Assembly: GCF_009827055.1 (NCBI RefSeq)
Contig: NZ_WUMK01000001.1
Span: 186,001-250,000, forward strand
DNA length: 64,000 nt
From: Shinella kummerowiae
GTDB lineage: Bacteria > Pseudomonadota > Alphaproteobacteria > Rhizobiales > Rhizobiaceae
Direction: 5' to 3'
The notes under the pieces were generated by a model. That model saw nothing but the letters and a program-made list of their open reading frames with translations, did no database searches and was not told where the DNA came from. The position numbers and the translations under genes are program-made. This document shows positions 53,789 to 62,885 of this stretch, piece by piece (positions within the stretch are counted from its first letter, which is position 1; each line of letters opens with the position of its first letter).

Positions 53789-54445
53789 ATGACCATCAAC
53801 GCCACCCCCACCCCCGGCTCATTGCTTGTCACGCCCGGGGACCATGCCCTGATCATGATCGACTTCCAGTCGCAGATGTCCTTTGCGACGAAATCGATCG
53901 ATGCCGTGAACCTGCGCAACAACGCAGCACTCGTTGCCCATGCGGCCGCCGGTTTTGGCGTCTCGACCATTCTGACCACGGTAGCCGAAAAGACCTTTTC
54001 CGGCCCGATGTTCTCCGAGATCACCGAAGCTTTCCCCGGTCAGGCGCTTCTCGACCGCACCTCGATGAACACCTGGGAGGATGCCGCCGTCATCAAGGAG
54101 GTCAACCGCATCGGCAAGAAGCGCCTTGTCATGTGCGGTCTCTGGACCTCCGTCTGTATCGTCGGCCCGTCGCTCTCGGCGCTCGACCAGGGCTTTGAGG
54201 TGTATGTCATCGCTGACGCCTGCGGCGACATCTCCACAGAGGCACATGACCGGGCCATGGACCGCATGGTGCAGGCCGGCGTCAAGCCGATGACTTCGCT
54301 GCAATACCTGCTGGAACTCCAGCGCGACTGGGCGCGCAGCGAAACCTACGAGATGACGACCGGCATCGCGAAAAAGTTCGGCGGCGCCTATGGCCTCGGC
54401 CTTGTCTACGCCAAGTCGATGTTCGGGGCCTCCGAAGGTCATTGA
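53789..54445 (+). CDS. Isochorismatase-family hydrolase (YcaC-like)
   Basis: 218 residues after AAGGAGAATGAC. Cysteine-hydrolase fold: ALIMIDFQSQMSF (catalytic-type Asp), NTWEDAAVIKEVNRIGKKRL (split), LVMCGLWTSVCIVGPSLSAL with the nucleophile-position Cys in SVC, and VIADACGDIS. YcaC-type proteins have an unknown natural substrate. The gene precedes XapX and cupin genes on the same strand. Confidence 0.9.
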   Translation: MTINATPTPGSLLVTPGDHALIMIDFQSQMSFATKSIDAVNLRNNAALVAHAAAGFGVSTILTTVAEKTFSGPMFSEITEAFPGQALLDRTSMNTWEDAAVIKEVNRIGKKRLVMCGLWTSVCIVGPSLSALDQGFEVYVIADACGDISTEAHDRAMDRMVQAGVKPMTSLQYLLELQRDWARSETYEMTTGIAKKFGGAYGLGLVYAKSMFGASEGH

Positions 54446-54572
54446 GGCGGTAGATCATTAGCCCCGACACCGCTTACGACGGGACCGGCGGTCCCCTCGC
54501 GCCCGCCCGCCGTGCCGCCCGTCCGCAATCCGCCTGCGGACGGGCGTTCGATCAGACTGAAGGGACGCCGCG

Positions 54573-54863
54573 ATGAAACTCTATCTTCTCTCGCTCGGTG
54601 CCGGCCTTTTGGTGGGCGCCATCTATTCGTTCCTTGATATCCGCTCGCCCGCCCCACCCGTCGTGGCGCTGATCGGCCTGCTCGGCATCCTGATCGGTGA
54701 GCAATCGGTTCCGCTGGCGAGGCAGGTCCTGTCGGGTGAACCGATCAATCTCGGTTGGTTCCACCGGCACTGCAAGCCGCACATGTTCGGCCATCTTCCC
54801 GGCTGCACCCGGGCGGAGACCGTCAAGGCGAAGGACGCGGATAGCCACGGCCCGAAGGCCTGA
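54573..54863 (+). CDS. XapX-domain small membrane protein
   Basis: 96 residues. Two hydrophobic segments with the XapX (DUF1427) core: LYLLSLGAGLLVGAIYSFLD and APPVVALIGLLGILIGEQ. The C-terminal half is soluble with Cys/His residues (FHRHCKPHMFGHLPGCT). Function unknown. Confidence 0.85.
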   Translation: MKLYLLSLGAGLLVGAIYSFLDIRSPAPPVVALIGLLGILIGEQSVPLARQVLSGEPINLGWFHRHCKPHMFGHLPGCTRAETVKAKDADSHGPKA

Positions 54864-55034
54864 TGATCCGACCCCGAAGGTCGCCCCCGTTGCATTGGTA
54901 GGGCGCACTGGCGGAAGGTCTAGGGCCACCTAAGCCTTTGTCGAACGCGACCGCCGGTTCGCACGATAGCGACCACACCGCCGTTGCGCCATTCTTCCCA
55001 CGAGGTGAGAACAACACGTCGAAGGAATCCAGCC

Positions 55035-55466
55035 ATGAAGATCGTGGTCATTGGCGGCACGAGCCAACTGGGCTCGAAGGTCGTCACCATTCTGAAGCGC
55101 AACACTCCCCGCAAGATAAAGGCCGCACAGGACAGGAACGTCGATACGGTTTCGCACGATTGTCCCTCGGAGCGGGCCGGTATCACCGGAGATGCCGGCA
55201 AGCTAGGCTCCAGTGGTCCGGGATGCAGCGGCAAGGACTGCGCGCGCTGCTCGTCCTGCGCCGCCATCGCCAGGCTGACGATCGCAGATCCGGAGATTCA
55301 CCGCCCCAACGAACCGGTTGCACGCGACTGCGACGACGATCCCGAGGCACGCTATTACGGCATTCGATTGGCCGACTTGCGGCTGCTGCCGGACTATCGG
55401 TCCATACGCGATGCGGCCCCCTGCGCCGGATGGCCCGCGTCCCTCCCCTCGCCGCGCGAAACATAG
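55035..55466 (+). pseudogene. Decayed NAD(P)-binding (SDR/NmrA-like) protein with Cys-rich end
   Basis: The frame begins MKIVVIGGTSQLGSKVVTIL, a perfect start of an NmrA/SDR-type NAD(P)-binding protein (G-G-T-x-x-x-G). After about 40 residues the family pattern is lost, and the frame continues with Cys- and Ser-rich sequence (GPGCSGKDCARCSSC) of no known family. The normal protein is about 250 residues. Most likely a truncated remnant, or a recombined hybrid. It sits between XapX and the cupin gene where an intact SDR gene would be expected. Confidence 0.6.
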
Positions 55467-55591
55467 CTTTCGACCCGCGCACGAGAACACATGCGGGAGC
55501 GCCGTTCCCGATCCGGCAAATACGCTCGATTTGCGGCTGTCTCCGGACAATCCGCCAGACGATCTTCACCTGAAGCGCAAAGGAAACCACG

Positions 55592-55993
55592 ATGAAATCC
55601 ATGCTCCGCATCCTGCTCGTATCGGCCGCCTTCGGCATGGGCATCCTGCCCGCCGCCGCCGAAGACGGCGCGAAGGTCACGCCCGTGATGTCCAAGGACC
55701 TGCAGGACTATCCCGGCAAGGAAGCGCTGATGCTGTCGGTCGAGTATGAGCCCGGCGCGTCCTCCCCCAGCCATCGGCACGATGCCCACGCCTTCGTCTA
55801 TGTGCTGGAGGGCGCGATCGTCATGCAGGTCGAGGGCGGCGAAGAGGTCACCGTCGGACCCGGCGAAACCTACTACGAGAACCCGTCGGACATTCATCTG
55901 GTGAGCCGCAATGCGAGCACGACGGACCGCGCCAAATTCGTGGTGGTCCTGCTCAAGAACAAGGACGTTCCGGCCGTCATCCCACTGAAGTGA
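55592..55993 (+). CDS. Exported cupin-domain protein
   Basis: 133 residues. Signal peptide MKSMLRILLVSAAFGMGILP cut after AAA, then a single cupin_2 domain (about 45-125): HRHDAHAFVYVLEGAIVMQV (metal-binding His pair and Glu) and GETYYENPSDIHLVSRN (third His). Periplasmic. Near isochorismatase-like and XapX genes, so it may share their regulation. Substrate unknown. Confidence 0.88.
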   Translation: MKSMLRILLVSAAFGMGILPAAAEDGAKVTPVMSKDLQDYPGKEALMLSVEYEPGASSPSHRHDAHAFVYVLEGAIVMQVEGGEEVTVGPGETYYENPSDIHLVSRNASTTDRAKFVVVLLKNKDVPAVIPLK

Positions 55994-56257
55994 ACACGGC
56001 CTGATCAGCGGGAGGGAAACCGCCGGGTGCATTCCAACCTCCTCGGCCTCAACATAGCGGCCTGGGATGAGCGAGGGGGCGCAACTGACCTACCATTTCC
56101 TCAACTATGCCCTCGCCACGCTTCTGGGGCGCCATTGCCGGATTGTTGCTGGTGAGCCTCATGCGGGCCGCGCCGCCGGGACCCTGACGCCCGGCGGAAT
56201 GCGCGTCAGAGCCACGCACGATACCGGCCGGGTCCGAATTGAGAAGGGTAGTGTTTT

Positions 56258-56989
56258 ATGAGCGCGTACCACACCATGAACCCGACACCTGCCGACTATG
56301 GATCCTTCGACCTTCCGCGCAGGAGCGACTTCCCGGCCGCCCTGCTCGCCATGGCCGGACACGACTTGCGCCAGCCGTTGCAGGTGATCCAAAGCGCTTA
56401 TGAATGGCTGGAGTACCGTCTCGCCCATGCGTCGGAGAAGGTCCAGCTCGCAAGGGCCGAGCGGGCGATCGGCAGACTGGCCGAGCAGCTCGACCGGCTG
56501 ACCGGCGCGCTTCTGGTCTACGAGCAAAGCCAGAGGATCGAGCTTTCGCCCATCCCGCTGGCACCGCTTTTCCGGCGCATCGCCGCCGAAAACGAAGGCA
56601 GCGCCCGGGAAAAAGGCGTCGAAATCCGCGTCCATGTCACGCGCGGCCTGGTGGTCAGCAATCCCGTGCTGCTCGATAGCATACTGCGCAATCTGGTGCG
56701 CAACGCCGTCAAATATACCAGGCCGGGCGGGCGCATCCTCATCGGTTGCCGCCGCGCGGGGGAAAACGTCCGCATAGATGTCTGCGACACCGGCATCGGT
56801 ATTGCGTCCGAGCATCTGTCACAGATCTTCGAGGCCTTCCGTCGGCTCGACGAGGCCGGTGCGGAGGGGCTCGGCATCGGCCTGTTCGTGGTGCGGCGGG
56901 CCGCCGAACTGCTCGGCCACGGCATCGAGGTGCGCTCGCGGGCTGGAGAGGGATCGCGGTTTTCGGTGCTGGCGCGCGCCGGCGAGTAG
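56258..56989 (+). CDS. Sensorless histidine kinase
   Basis: 243 residues from ATG 56258 (GAGAAGGGTAG upstream). HisKA-like region with His in GHDLRQPLQVI (about 34-44), HATPase with NLVRNAVKYT, DTGIGIASEHLSQIFEAFRR and GLGIGLFVV. It lacks a PAS domain, so it may rely on interactions for input. A different kinase subfamily from the four PPN-type paralogues here (no QRWL-PPN segment). Confidence 0.88.
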   Translation: MSAYHTMNPTPADYGSFDLPRRSDFPAALLAMAGHDLRQPLQVIQSAYEWLEYRLAHASEKVQLARAERAIGRLAEQLDRLTGALLVYEQSQRIELSPIPLAPLFRRIAAENEGSAREKGVEIRVHVTRGLVVSNPVLLDSILRNLVRNAVKYTRPGGRILIGCRRAGENVRIDVCDTGIGIASEHLSQIFEAFRRLDEAGAEGLGIGLFVVRRAAELLGHGIEVRSRAGEGSRFSVLARAGE

Positions 56990-57084
56990 AATGTCGACGC
57001 GACCGCGCGACCTATACGAACGCATAGGCTCCTCGGGGCCTCTTTTGCATTATGTCTGTATCCCGCACGACAGGGCGACGTCCG

Positions 57085-58410
57085 ATGATGCGATTGATGT
57101 ATTGCACGTTGAAAACCTTCACAAAAACGCGGCTTTTCCGGTTCGCGTTTCTGGTGTTCCTGTTGCCTTGCCTTCTCCTGCCGCCGGCGTGTTCCTATTC
57201 AACGGAAACAGTCGGCAAACATCTCGCCGCGGGCGACACGTCCAAGGCCCATGTCGAACAGGATACGTCCTTCGACATCCTTTATGTGACCAACCGGGCG
57301 CCTTCCACCTCGGTCGAGGAAAAACTCTCCTACGGCGCAACTCGCGGCCATTCCATGGCCTACGGTTCGGTGACGCTCGCCCATCGGGGAGTGTCGGTGG
57401 AAGTCGTGCGCATCAGCAAACACGGCGAATTTCCGCAGTCGCCCTATCCCATCGAACTCACCGATCGCGGCCCACGCCGGGTGCCCGCCGTGGTCGACGC
57501 GCATCTGAGCGCAACCGCGGCCTTGCAGGGTGAGGTGAGCCGGCGCCTTGCGAAGGCGAAACGCAAGGAGGTGGTCGTTTTCATCCATGGCTACAACAAC
57601 AGTTTCGACGACGCCGCGAAAGCCACCGGAAAGATATGCAACACGCTGTCGGCGGACTTTGTCTGCGTGTCGCTGTCATGGCCCGCCGGCGGGTCGGGCG
57701 GCGCATTCTACGGCTATAATATCGACCGGGAATCCGGCGAATTCGCCGTCCTCGATTTGAAGAAGGCCATTCGCACCCTCGCCACTGCCGATGGCGTCGA
57801 ACGTCTCCACCTCATCGCGCACAGCCGCGGTGCGGATGTCCTGCTTTCCGCGCTCCATCAACTCGGGATGGAGAGCTACATGACCCGCACGTCCATCAGC
57901 GAACGCTACAAGATCAACAATGTCGTGCTGTTCGCCCCCGACGTCGATCTGGACGTCGCCACCACGAAATTGTTCGGCTTCGTGTCTGATCCGGATGCCC
58001 CCTTCGGAACGCGGGCCAGCCCCTACGGTCTCCTGCCGCCGGTGGGTTCGCTGCACCTGACCGTCTATTCATCCCCCAACAACCAGGCACTCGCGCTGTC
58101 GAGCGCGCTGTTTGGAAGCGTTATCCGGCTTGGGCGTTTGACGAGCGCCAGCATCGATTCCAAAGCGGCAAGCGCAAATGCGCTGTGGAACAACACGCAG
58201 ATATCGGGGGTCGCCGACTTCGTCGAATATCAAGGAAATGCGAGCTTTACAGGCCACAGCTATTTCCTCGACGACCCAGCGGTTCAAAAGGATCTGGACG
58301 CCCTGCTGAGGGGGCACCTCAAGGCCGGTAACCCCGGTCGGCCATTGATCGAAATAAAGCGCCCGTTCTGGAAGATTATAGGCCGTACCAGCCAGATCAA
58401 GAGAGATTGA
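57085..58410 (+). CDS. DUF900-type alpha/beta hydrolase, probable lipoprotein
   Basis: About 441 residues from ATG 57085 (GTG/ATG 57052 and ATG 57097 are alternatives). N-terminal hydrophobic stretch (FRFAFLVFLLPCLLLPPACS) with a lipobox-like LPPAC suggests a lipoprotein. The alpha/beta-hydrolase DUF900 domain has VVVFIHGYNNSFDDAAKATG and the nucleophile in LIAHSRGADVLLSAL, with an acid/His pair beyond (APDVDLD, FTGHSYFLDD). Substrate unknown. Confidence 0.83.
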   Translation: MMRLMYCTLKTFTKTRLFRFAFLVFLLPCLLLPPACSYSTETVGKHLAAGDTSKAHVEQDTSFDILYVTNRAPSTSVEEKLSYGATRGHSMAYGSVTLAHRGVSVEVVRISKHGEFPQSPYPIELTDRGPRRVPAVVDAHLSATAALQGEVSRRLAKAKRKEVVVFIHGYNNSFDDAAKATGKICNTLSADFVCVSLSWPAGGSGGAFYGYNIDRESGEFAVLDLKKAIRTLATADGVERLHLIAHSRGADVLLSALHQLGMESYMTRTSISERYKINNVVLFAPDVDLDVATTKLFGFVSDPDAPFGTRASPYGLLPPVGSLHLTVYSSPNNQALALSSALFGSVIRLGRLTSASIDSKAASANALWNNTQISGVADFVEYQGNASFTGHSYFLDDPAVQKDLDALLRGHLKAGNPGRPLIEIKRPFWKIIGRTSQIKRD

Positions 58411-58698
58411 GGACCTGCCTTCCTGAGCCGAAAGACCCTTCTACGACGCGCTGCGGGCACACGGTCGAACCCGCAACCGGACACCGTATCCCTCGGCGCC
58501 ATCGAGACGATGCGACCCGGACTTCCGACGCCTTGCCTATAGGCCGGCGTCAGGCGCCCTGCCCCAAAAGGTGCCGCGCGCTAGACCATCGGATAGTGTT
58601 GAAGCCGGCCGCCGTCTGAGACAATTCCTGCGAAAAATCAGAGGCCTGAAACGCGAGCAGCGAATCGAAGATCGCGACGCGCTTTGAGGGAGGGTGAG
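58411..58698. other. Short gap before the FixJ-like gene
   Basis: 288 bases without a gene; contains the promoter of the FixJ-like gene, with GAGGGAGGGTGAG as its ribosome-binding site at 58685-58697. Confidence 0.4.
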
Positions 58699-59337
58699 AT
58701 GTTTATGGCACGCAAGCACCAGACCGCGCCGTCGGAAGAACAGGCCGTCGTCGTCATCGATGACGATGTGGACATCAGGTCCGGTATCGCCGACTTGCTT
58801 CAATCGGCAGGCATTGCGGCATCGTGCTTCCATGACACACTGGATTTTGTCGAGAACGGTTGCCTGTCCATGCCGGGCTGCATCGTTCTGGACGTGCATC
58901 TGCCCGGAATGAGCGGCATCGAGTTCCAGTCCCGGCTGGACGATCTCGGGTGCCATATCCCTGTTGTCTTCGTGACAGGCCATGGCGACGTGCCGATGAG
59001 TGTCGCAGCCATGAAGGCGGGCGCGGTGGATTTCCTGCTGAAGCCGTTTAGCAGAAAGGCCCTGCTCGGCGCGGTCGAAAGGGCATTCGAGACCGACCGG
59101 TTCCGGCGACAGGATGCGGTCGTGCGAGAAACCATCCGGCAGAAAGCCTCGACGCTCACCCCTCGGGAGCGGGAGGTGATGCAGCATGTAACCGATGGCC
59201 TCCTGAACAAACAGGTCGCCTACCAGCTCGGCATCAGCGAGATCATGGTCAAAATCCACAGGGCCAGTGTCATGCGCAAGATGGAGGCTCGCTCCCTTGC
59301 CGATCTCGTGAAGAAATCGGGATTCGTCTACGCCTAG
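58699..59337 (+). CDS. FixJ/NarL-type response regulator
   Basis: 212 residues from ATG 58699 behind GGGAGGGTGAG (ATG 58705 is possible). Receiver domain (about 15-130): VVVIDDDVDIRS, phospho-acceptor Asp in CIVLDVHLPGMSG, Thr in FVTGHGD, Lys in LLKPFSR. LuxR-type HTH (about 145-205): STLTPREREVMQHVTDGLLN and KQVAYQLGISEIMVKIHRAS. Convergent with the PAS kinase at 59355 (18-base gap); probably its partner, by proximity. Confidence 0.93.
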   Translation: MFMARKHQTAPSEEQAVVVIDDDVDIRSGIADLLQSAGIAASCFHDTLDFVENGCLSMPGCIVLDVHLPGMSGIEFQSRLDDLGCHIPVVFVTGHGDVPMSVAAMKAGAVDFLLKPFSRKALLGAVERAFETDRFRRQDAVVRETIRQKASTLTPREREVMQHVTDGLLNKQVAYQLGISEIMVKIHRASVMRKMEARSLADLVKKSGFVYA

Positions 59338-59354
59338 CGCCGGTCTGCCGTCCC

Positions 59355-61943
59355 TCAACCGACCGGAAGGCTGACGGTGACGATCGCGCCGCCTCCGGGC
59401 GCATTTTCCGCCCAGATGCCGCCGCCGTGGGTTTCCAGGATCGAGTGGCAGATCGACAGCCCCATTCCCATTCCTTCCTTCTTGGTCGTGTAGAAGGGGT
59501 CGAAGATCCGCGCGACGTCGTCGATACCGCCTCCCTGATCGTGGAACTCGATCACCACCATGTCGCTGCCCCGCCGCCGCGACGCGATCTTGAGGGTCTT
59601 GCGGGATGCGTCTGTCTTCTGCATCGACTCGATCCCGTTGCGCAAAAGGTTGAGCACCACCTGTTCGATCTGGGTGCGGTCGGCAATGATCGAAGGCAAA
59701 TCCGGGTCGAGATCCAGATGGAGTTTGATGGCGTTCAGCGACAGTTTGTCGGCCATCAGGCCGCAGACTTCCTTGACGACGGTCTCGACGTTGAGGGCTT
59801 GGCGTTGCGCCCCGTCCTGGCTGAACAGGGAGCGAATCCGGCTAACGACCTGCGCCGCCGCATCGGCGTTCCGGACGATCGATTCGGAGCTTCGGTTGGC
59901 ACGCTCGAGATTGGGCGGATCGGTGGCCAGCCAGCGTTGCACCGCGTTTGCGTTGGAAACCATGGCCTGAAGGGGCTGGTTGAGCTGGTGCGCGATGGAG
60001 ACCGAGAGTTCGGCAAGGCTCGCCGCGCGTGAGGCGCGCGCCAAACGTTCGTCCGCCAGGCGCAGCGATTCGTGTGCGCGCACTTCGTCGTCGATATCGA
60101 GGTTAACCCCGTACCACTGCACGATCACACCCTCGTCATCGCGGAACGGTTCGCTGCGGCCCTCGACCCAGCGATAGACTCCGTCCGAACGGCGCTGACG
60201 GTAACGCATCGAAAAGGACTGCCCGGCCCTGTGGCAATGGGCGAGCCTTTCGGCAACCGCATCCCGATCATCCGGATGCACGAGATCGCGAATGGCCTGC
60301 CCCGGCTCTGATCCGTGATATTCCATCAGCCGCTTGTTGACGTAGATCGGCTCTCCCTCGGGATCGGACAACAAAATCCCGACCGGCACCGTATCGATGA
60401 GATGTTGCAGATAACGCTGGCTCTCCCGCAACGCGTTCTGCGCCCGCACCTCTTCCTCGATGACGAAGGAGACGCCATACCAGCGGATGATGTTGCCCCT
60501 GTAATCCCGCAGGGGCTCGACGCGGGAATCGACCCAGCGATACTGGCCATCCCTGCGGCGAAGCCGCCCCTTGATGTGAAGCGGCTGGCCAGTCGCGAAG
60601 GCATCCTGGAAAGCGGCGGCCACCCGCGACCGGTCATCGGGATGGATCAGCTCGATATGGGTGCTCTGCCCCTCTCCGGCTGCAAGGTCTTCATCCCGCA
60701 GCTCGACACCGCTCCAATCGACAAAACGCTTGTTGAAGTAGTGCGGGATCCCGCTGGGGGTAATCAGCCAGATCAGGGCGGGAACCGTATCGACCAGCAC
60801 GCGCAGCTCCCGCTCGCGGACCTGGACGGCCTGGTGCGCTTCGACCTCCTCGCTGATGTCGAGGCAGACACCGTACCATTGCAGGATGCTGTCGTCGGCG
60901 TCGCGCAGCGGTTCCGCCTTGCCGTCGATCCAGCGATAGACGCCATCGGCCCGTCGCTGACGGTATTTATGGGCGAACGGTTCACCGGTGGAAAAGGCGC
61001 TCGCCAGCGCTTCCACCAGCACATCTCGATCGTCGGGATGCACCGTGTCGATGATAATCGATGCCGGCCCATCCTCTATGCCGGGCTTGATCTCGTCGAG
61101 CGACAGGCCGGACCAGCTTGCCAGCGTCTTGTTGACGTAAGACGGCTTGCCATTGGGATCGGCGCACCAGATGAGGGCGGGCACCGTGTCGATCAGCCGG
61201 CGAAGCTGTTCCTCGCTGGCGCGCAGCGCAGCCTCGGCGCGTCTCTGGTCGTCGATATCGACCGTGGTGCCGTACCAGCCAGTGACGTTGCCGCGCTCGT
61301 CGCGCGATGCCACGGCGGAGTCGCGAAACCATCGATACGTGCCGTCGTGCCGGCGCACACGCTGTTCGTCGATCAGGGGTTCGCCGGTCCGCAAGCTGTA
61401 ACGCCAGCGCTCGATGCTGCGGTCTATATCATCGGGATGAACGAAATGCCGCCACCACGCATGTTGGTCCTCGTCCATGATCCGGCGCATTTCCTCAGTG
61501 CTGATGCCGATGAAATCAAGCGCCGCCGGATTGACGAACCGCATGCGTCCATCCGGGTAGGTCGACCAGCCGAGCCCCGGAATATCCTCGATGGTCGGCT
61601 GGCTGACCCGATGCACCTGGTCGAAGAAGTTGACAGAGCGGAAGGTCTGCAACAGCAGCCAGAGCCCGAAGGCCGAAAGCGCAAACACGGCGATCCGAAC
61701 GGTGCCCTCGTCCAGGGTGGTCGGCAATGGCAAGGTGGGCGCCGGCGAATGGAGGATGGCCGCAAAAACCAGGCTCGCCGCCGCGACCGCCGCAAGACCC
61801 GCCCGCCAACCAATAGACATCCACACCGCGGCCACGGCGATCAGCAAACTCGCCGGCTCGTGCGACAGCCAGGCCAACAACACACCGGCAGCGCCGGTCA
61901 AAGCGGCGAGCAGCGTGCGTTTGCCTTTCGATGTCGCCTCCAT
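59355..61943 (-). CDS. Multi-PAS histidine kinase with N-terminal membrane segments
   Basis: 862 residues. N-terminal membrane segments (about 10-110), then four to five PAS/PAC repeats between about 115 and 625 (each with a YRWIDGKAEPLRD-type PAC core). HisKA with His in VSIAHQLNQPLQAMVSNANA and NAVQRWLATDPPNLERAN after it; HATPase with NLLRNGIESM, DQGGGIDD and FYTTKKEGMGMGLSI. PAC sequences in the middle units are very alike, suggesting internal duplication. Two FixJ-like regulators flank it (58699 and 62015). Confidence 0.93.
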   Translation of the reverse strand: MEATSKGKRTLLAALTGAAGVLLAWLSHEPASLLIAVAAVWMSIGWRAGLAAVAAASLVFAAILHSPAPTLPLPTTLDEGTVRIAVFALSAFGLWLLLQTFRSVNFFDQVHRVSQPTIEDIPGLGWSTYPDGRMRFVNPAALDFIGISTEEMRRIMDEDQHAWWRHFVHPDDIDRSIERWRYSLRTGEPLIDEQRVRRHDGTYRWFRDSAVASRDERGNVTGWYGTTVDIDDQRRAEAALRASEEQLRRLIDTVPALIWCADPNGKPSYVNKTLASWSGLSLDEIKPGIEDGPASIIIDTVHPDDRDVLVEALASAFSTGEPFAHKYRQRRADGVYRWIDGKAEPLRDADDSILQWYGVCLDISEEVEAHQAVQVRERELRVLVDTVPALIWLITPSGIPHYFNKRFVDWSGVELRDEDLAAGEGQSTHIELIHPDDRSRVAAAFQDAFATGQPLHIKGRLRRRDGQYRWVDSRVEPLRDYRGNIIRWYGVSFVIEEEVRAQNALRESQRYLQHLIDTVPVGILLSDPEGEPIYVNKRLMEYHGSEPGQAIRDLVHPDDRDAVAERLAHCHRAGQSFSMRYRQRRSDGVYRWVEGRSEPFRDDEGVIVQWYGVNLDIDDEVRAHESLRLADERLARASRAASLAELSVSIAHQLNQPLQAMVSNANAVQRWLATDPPNLERANRSSESIVRNADAAAQVVSRIRSLFSQDGAQRQALNVETVVKEVCGLMADKLSLNAIKLHLDLDPDLPSIIADRTQIEQVVLNLLRNGIESMQKTDASRKTLKIASRRRGSDMVVIEFHDQGGGIDDVARIFDPFYTTKKEGMGMGLSICHSILETHGGGIWAENAPGGGAIVTVSLPVG

Positions 61944-62014
61944 CGGACGTCCTTCATGGTGTTCCGTGCCGGCTTGGCGCTCCAGGAATTCGCAACGTCA
62001 CGATGAAAAAAGCG

Positions 62015-62689
62015 CTAGTCGTCGTTCGCTTTCAGTTCATCGGGAAGCATGTTCCAGGCACTGATCAGTTGAGGGACCGAATTGGCTTGCATCTTCTTCA
62101 TCATGCCGCTGCGATGCAGCTTGACCGTGACTTCGCTGATGCCCAGTTCGAAAGCAATCTGCTTGTTGAGAGCGCCGGCCACGACGAGCCGCATGACCTG
62201 TCGCTCGCGCGTGGTCAGCGATTTGTAGCGGCCGGTGTGAAGCCGCGACGTCGCTGCCTGCTCCCGGCGCGTGCAATCCGTTGCGATCGCCTTGAGGACG
62301 GCGTCGAGAAAGGTCTGGTCGCGAACCGGCTTGGTGAGGAAATCCAGCGCGCCGGCCTTCATCGCTTCGACGCTCATCGCAATGTCGCCATGCGCGGTGA
62401 GGAACACGACGGGCGTGTTGATGCCCTTGCTGGCCAGATGATGTTGCAGGTCGAGGCCGCTCAGCCCCGGCATCCGGACGTCGAGAACGAAGCAACCGGG
62501 TCGGTCGGGCAGTTTCGCGTTGAGGAACTCCTGGGCCGAGGCAAAGGCCATGGTTTCTATGCCGACGGAGTCCAGCAGGTTGCCCATGGCATCCCGCACA
62601 TCGGAATCGTCATCCACAAGGGTCACGATCGGGACCGTCGAATGTTCTGAGACTGACGCCTTCATCCTCGCCTCCGATTGGGACTGCAT
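62015..62689 (-). CDS. FixJ/NarL-type response regulator
   Basis: 224 residues from ATG 62689 (GGAGGCGAC upstream). Receiver domain (about 20-135): VTLVDDDSDVRD, Asp in CFVLDVRMPGLSG, Thr in FLTAHGD, Lys in LTKPVRD. LuxR HTH (about 160-215): SLTTRERQVMRLVVAGALNK, then QIAFELGISEVTVKLHRSGM. Same strand as, and 71 bases upstream of, the multi-PAS kinase; the pair probably forms one two-component operon. Confidence 0.93.
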   Translation of the reverse strand: MQSQSEARMKASVSEHSTVPIVTLVDDDSDVRDAMGNLLDSVGIETMAFASAQEFLNAKLPDRPGCFVLDVRMPGLSGLDLQHHLASKGINTPVVFLTAHGDIAMSVEAMKAGALDFLTKPVRDQTFLDAVLKAIATDCTRREQAATSRLHTGRYKSLTTRERQVMRLVVAGALNKQIAFELGISEVTVKLHRSGMMKKMQANSVPQLISAWNMLPDELKANDD

Positions 62690-62885
62690 GTCGCCTCCGC
62701 GCCCCTGTGGATCGTGCGAACCATTGCCGCCCCATACTAGAGCACCGTCCATCCCTGGTGAAGTCCTTGGGGCATGGCCGCACTGCATTTCTGGCGCGGA
62801 TTGTTCAAGCTTTCTCGCCTTCTAAGGCTAGGTTTTTGTTGGAAGCAGGCCGGATTGGCGCCTCGCCATCAGCAGGACAAACGAC

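Noticed and set aside
56067-56261. Short plus-strand ORF before the sensorless kinase.
   Set aside because: No domain and it runs into the kinase's own ribosome-binding region; likely leader sequence.
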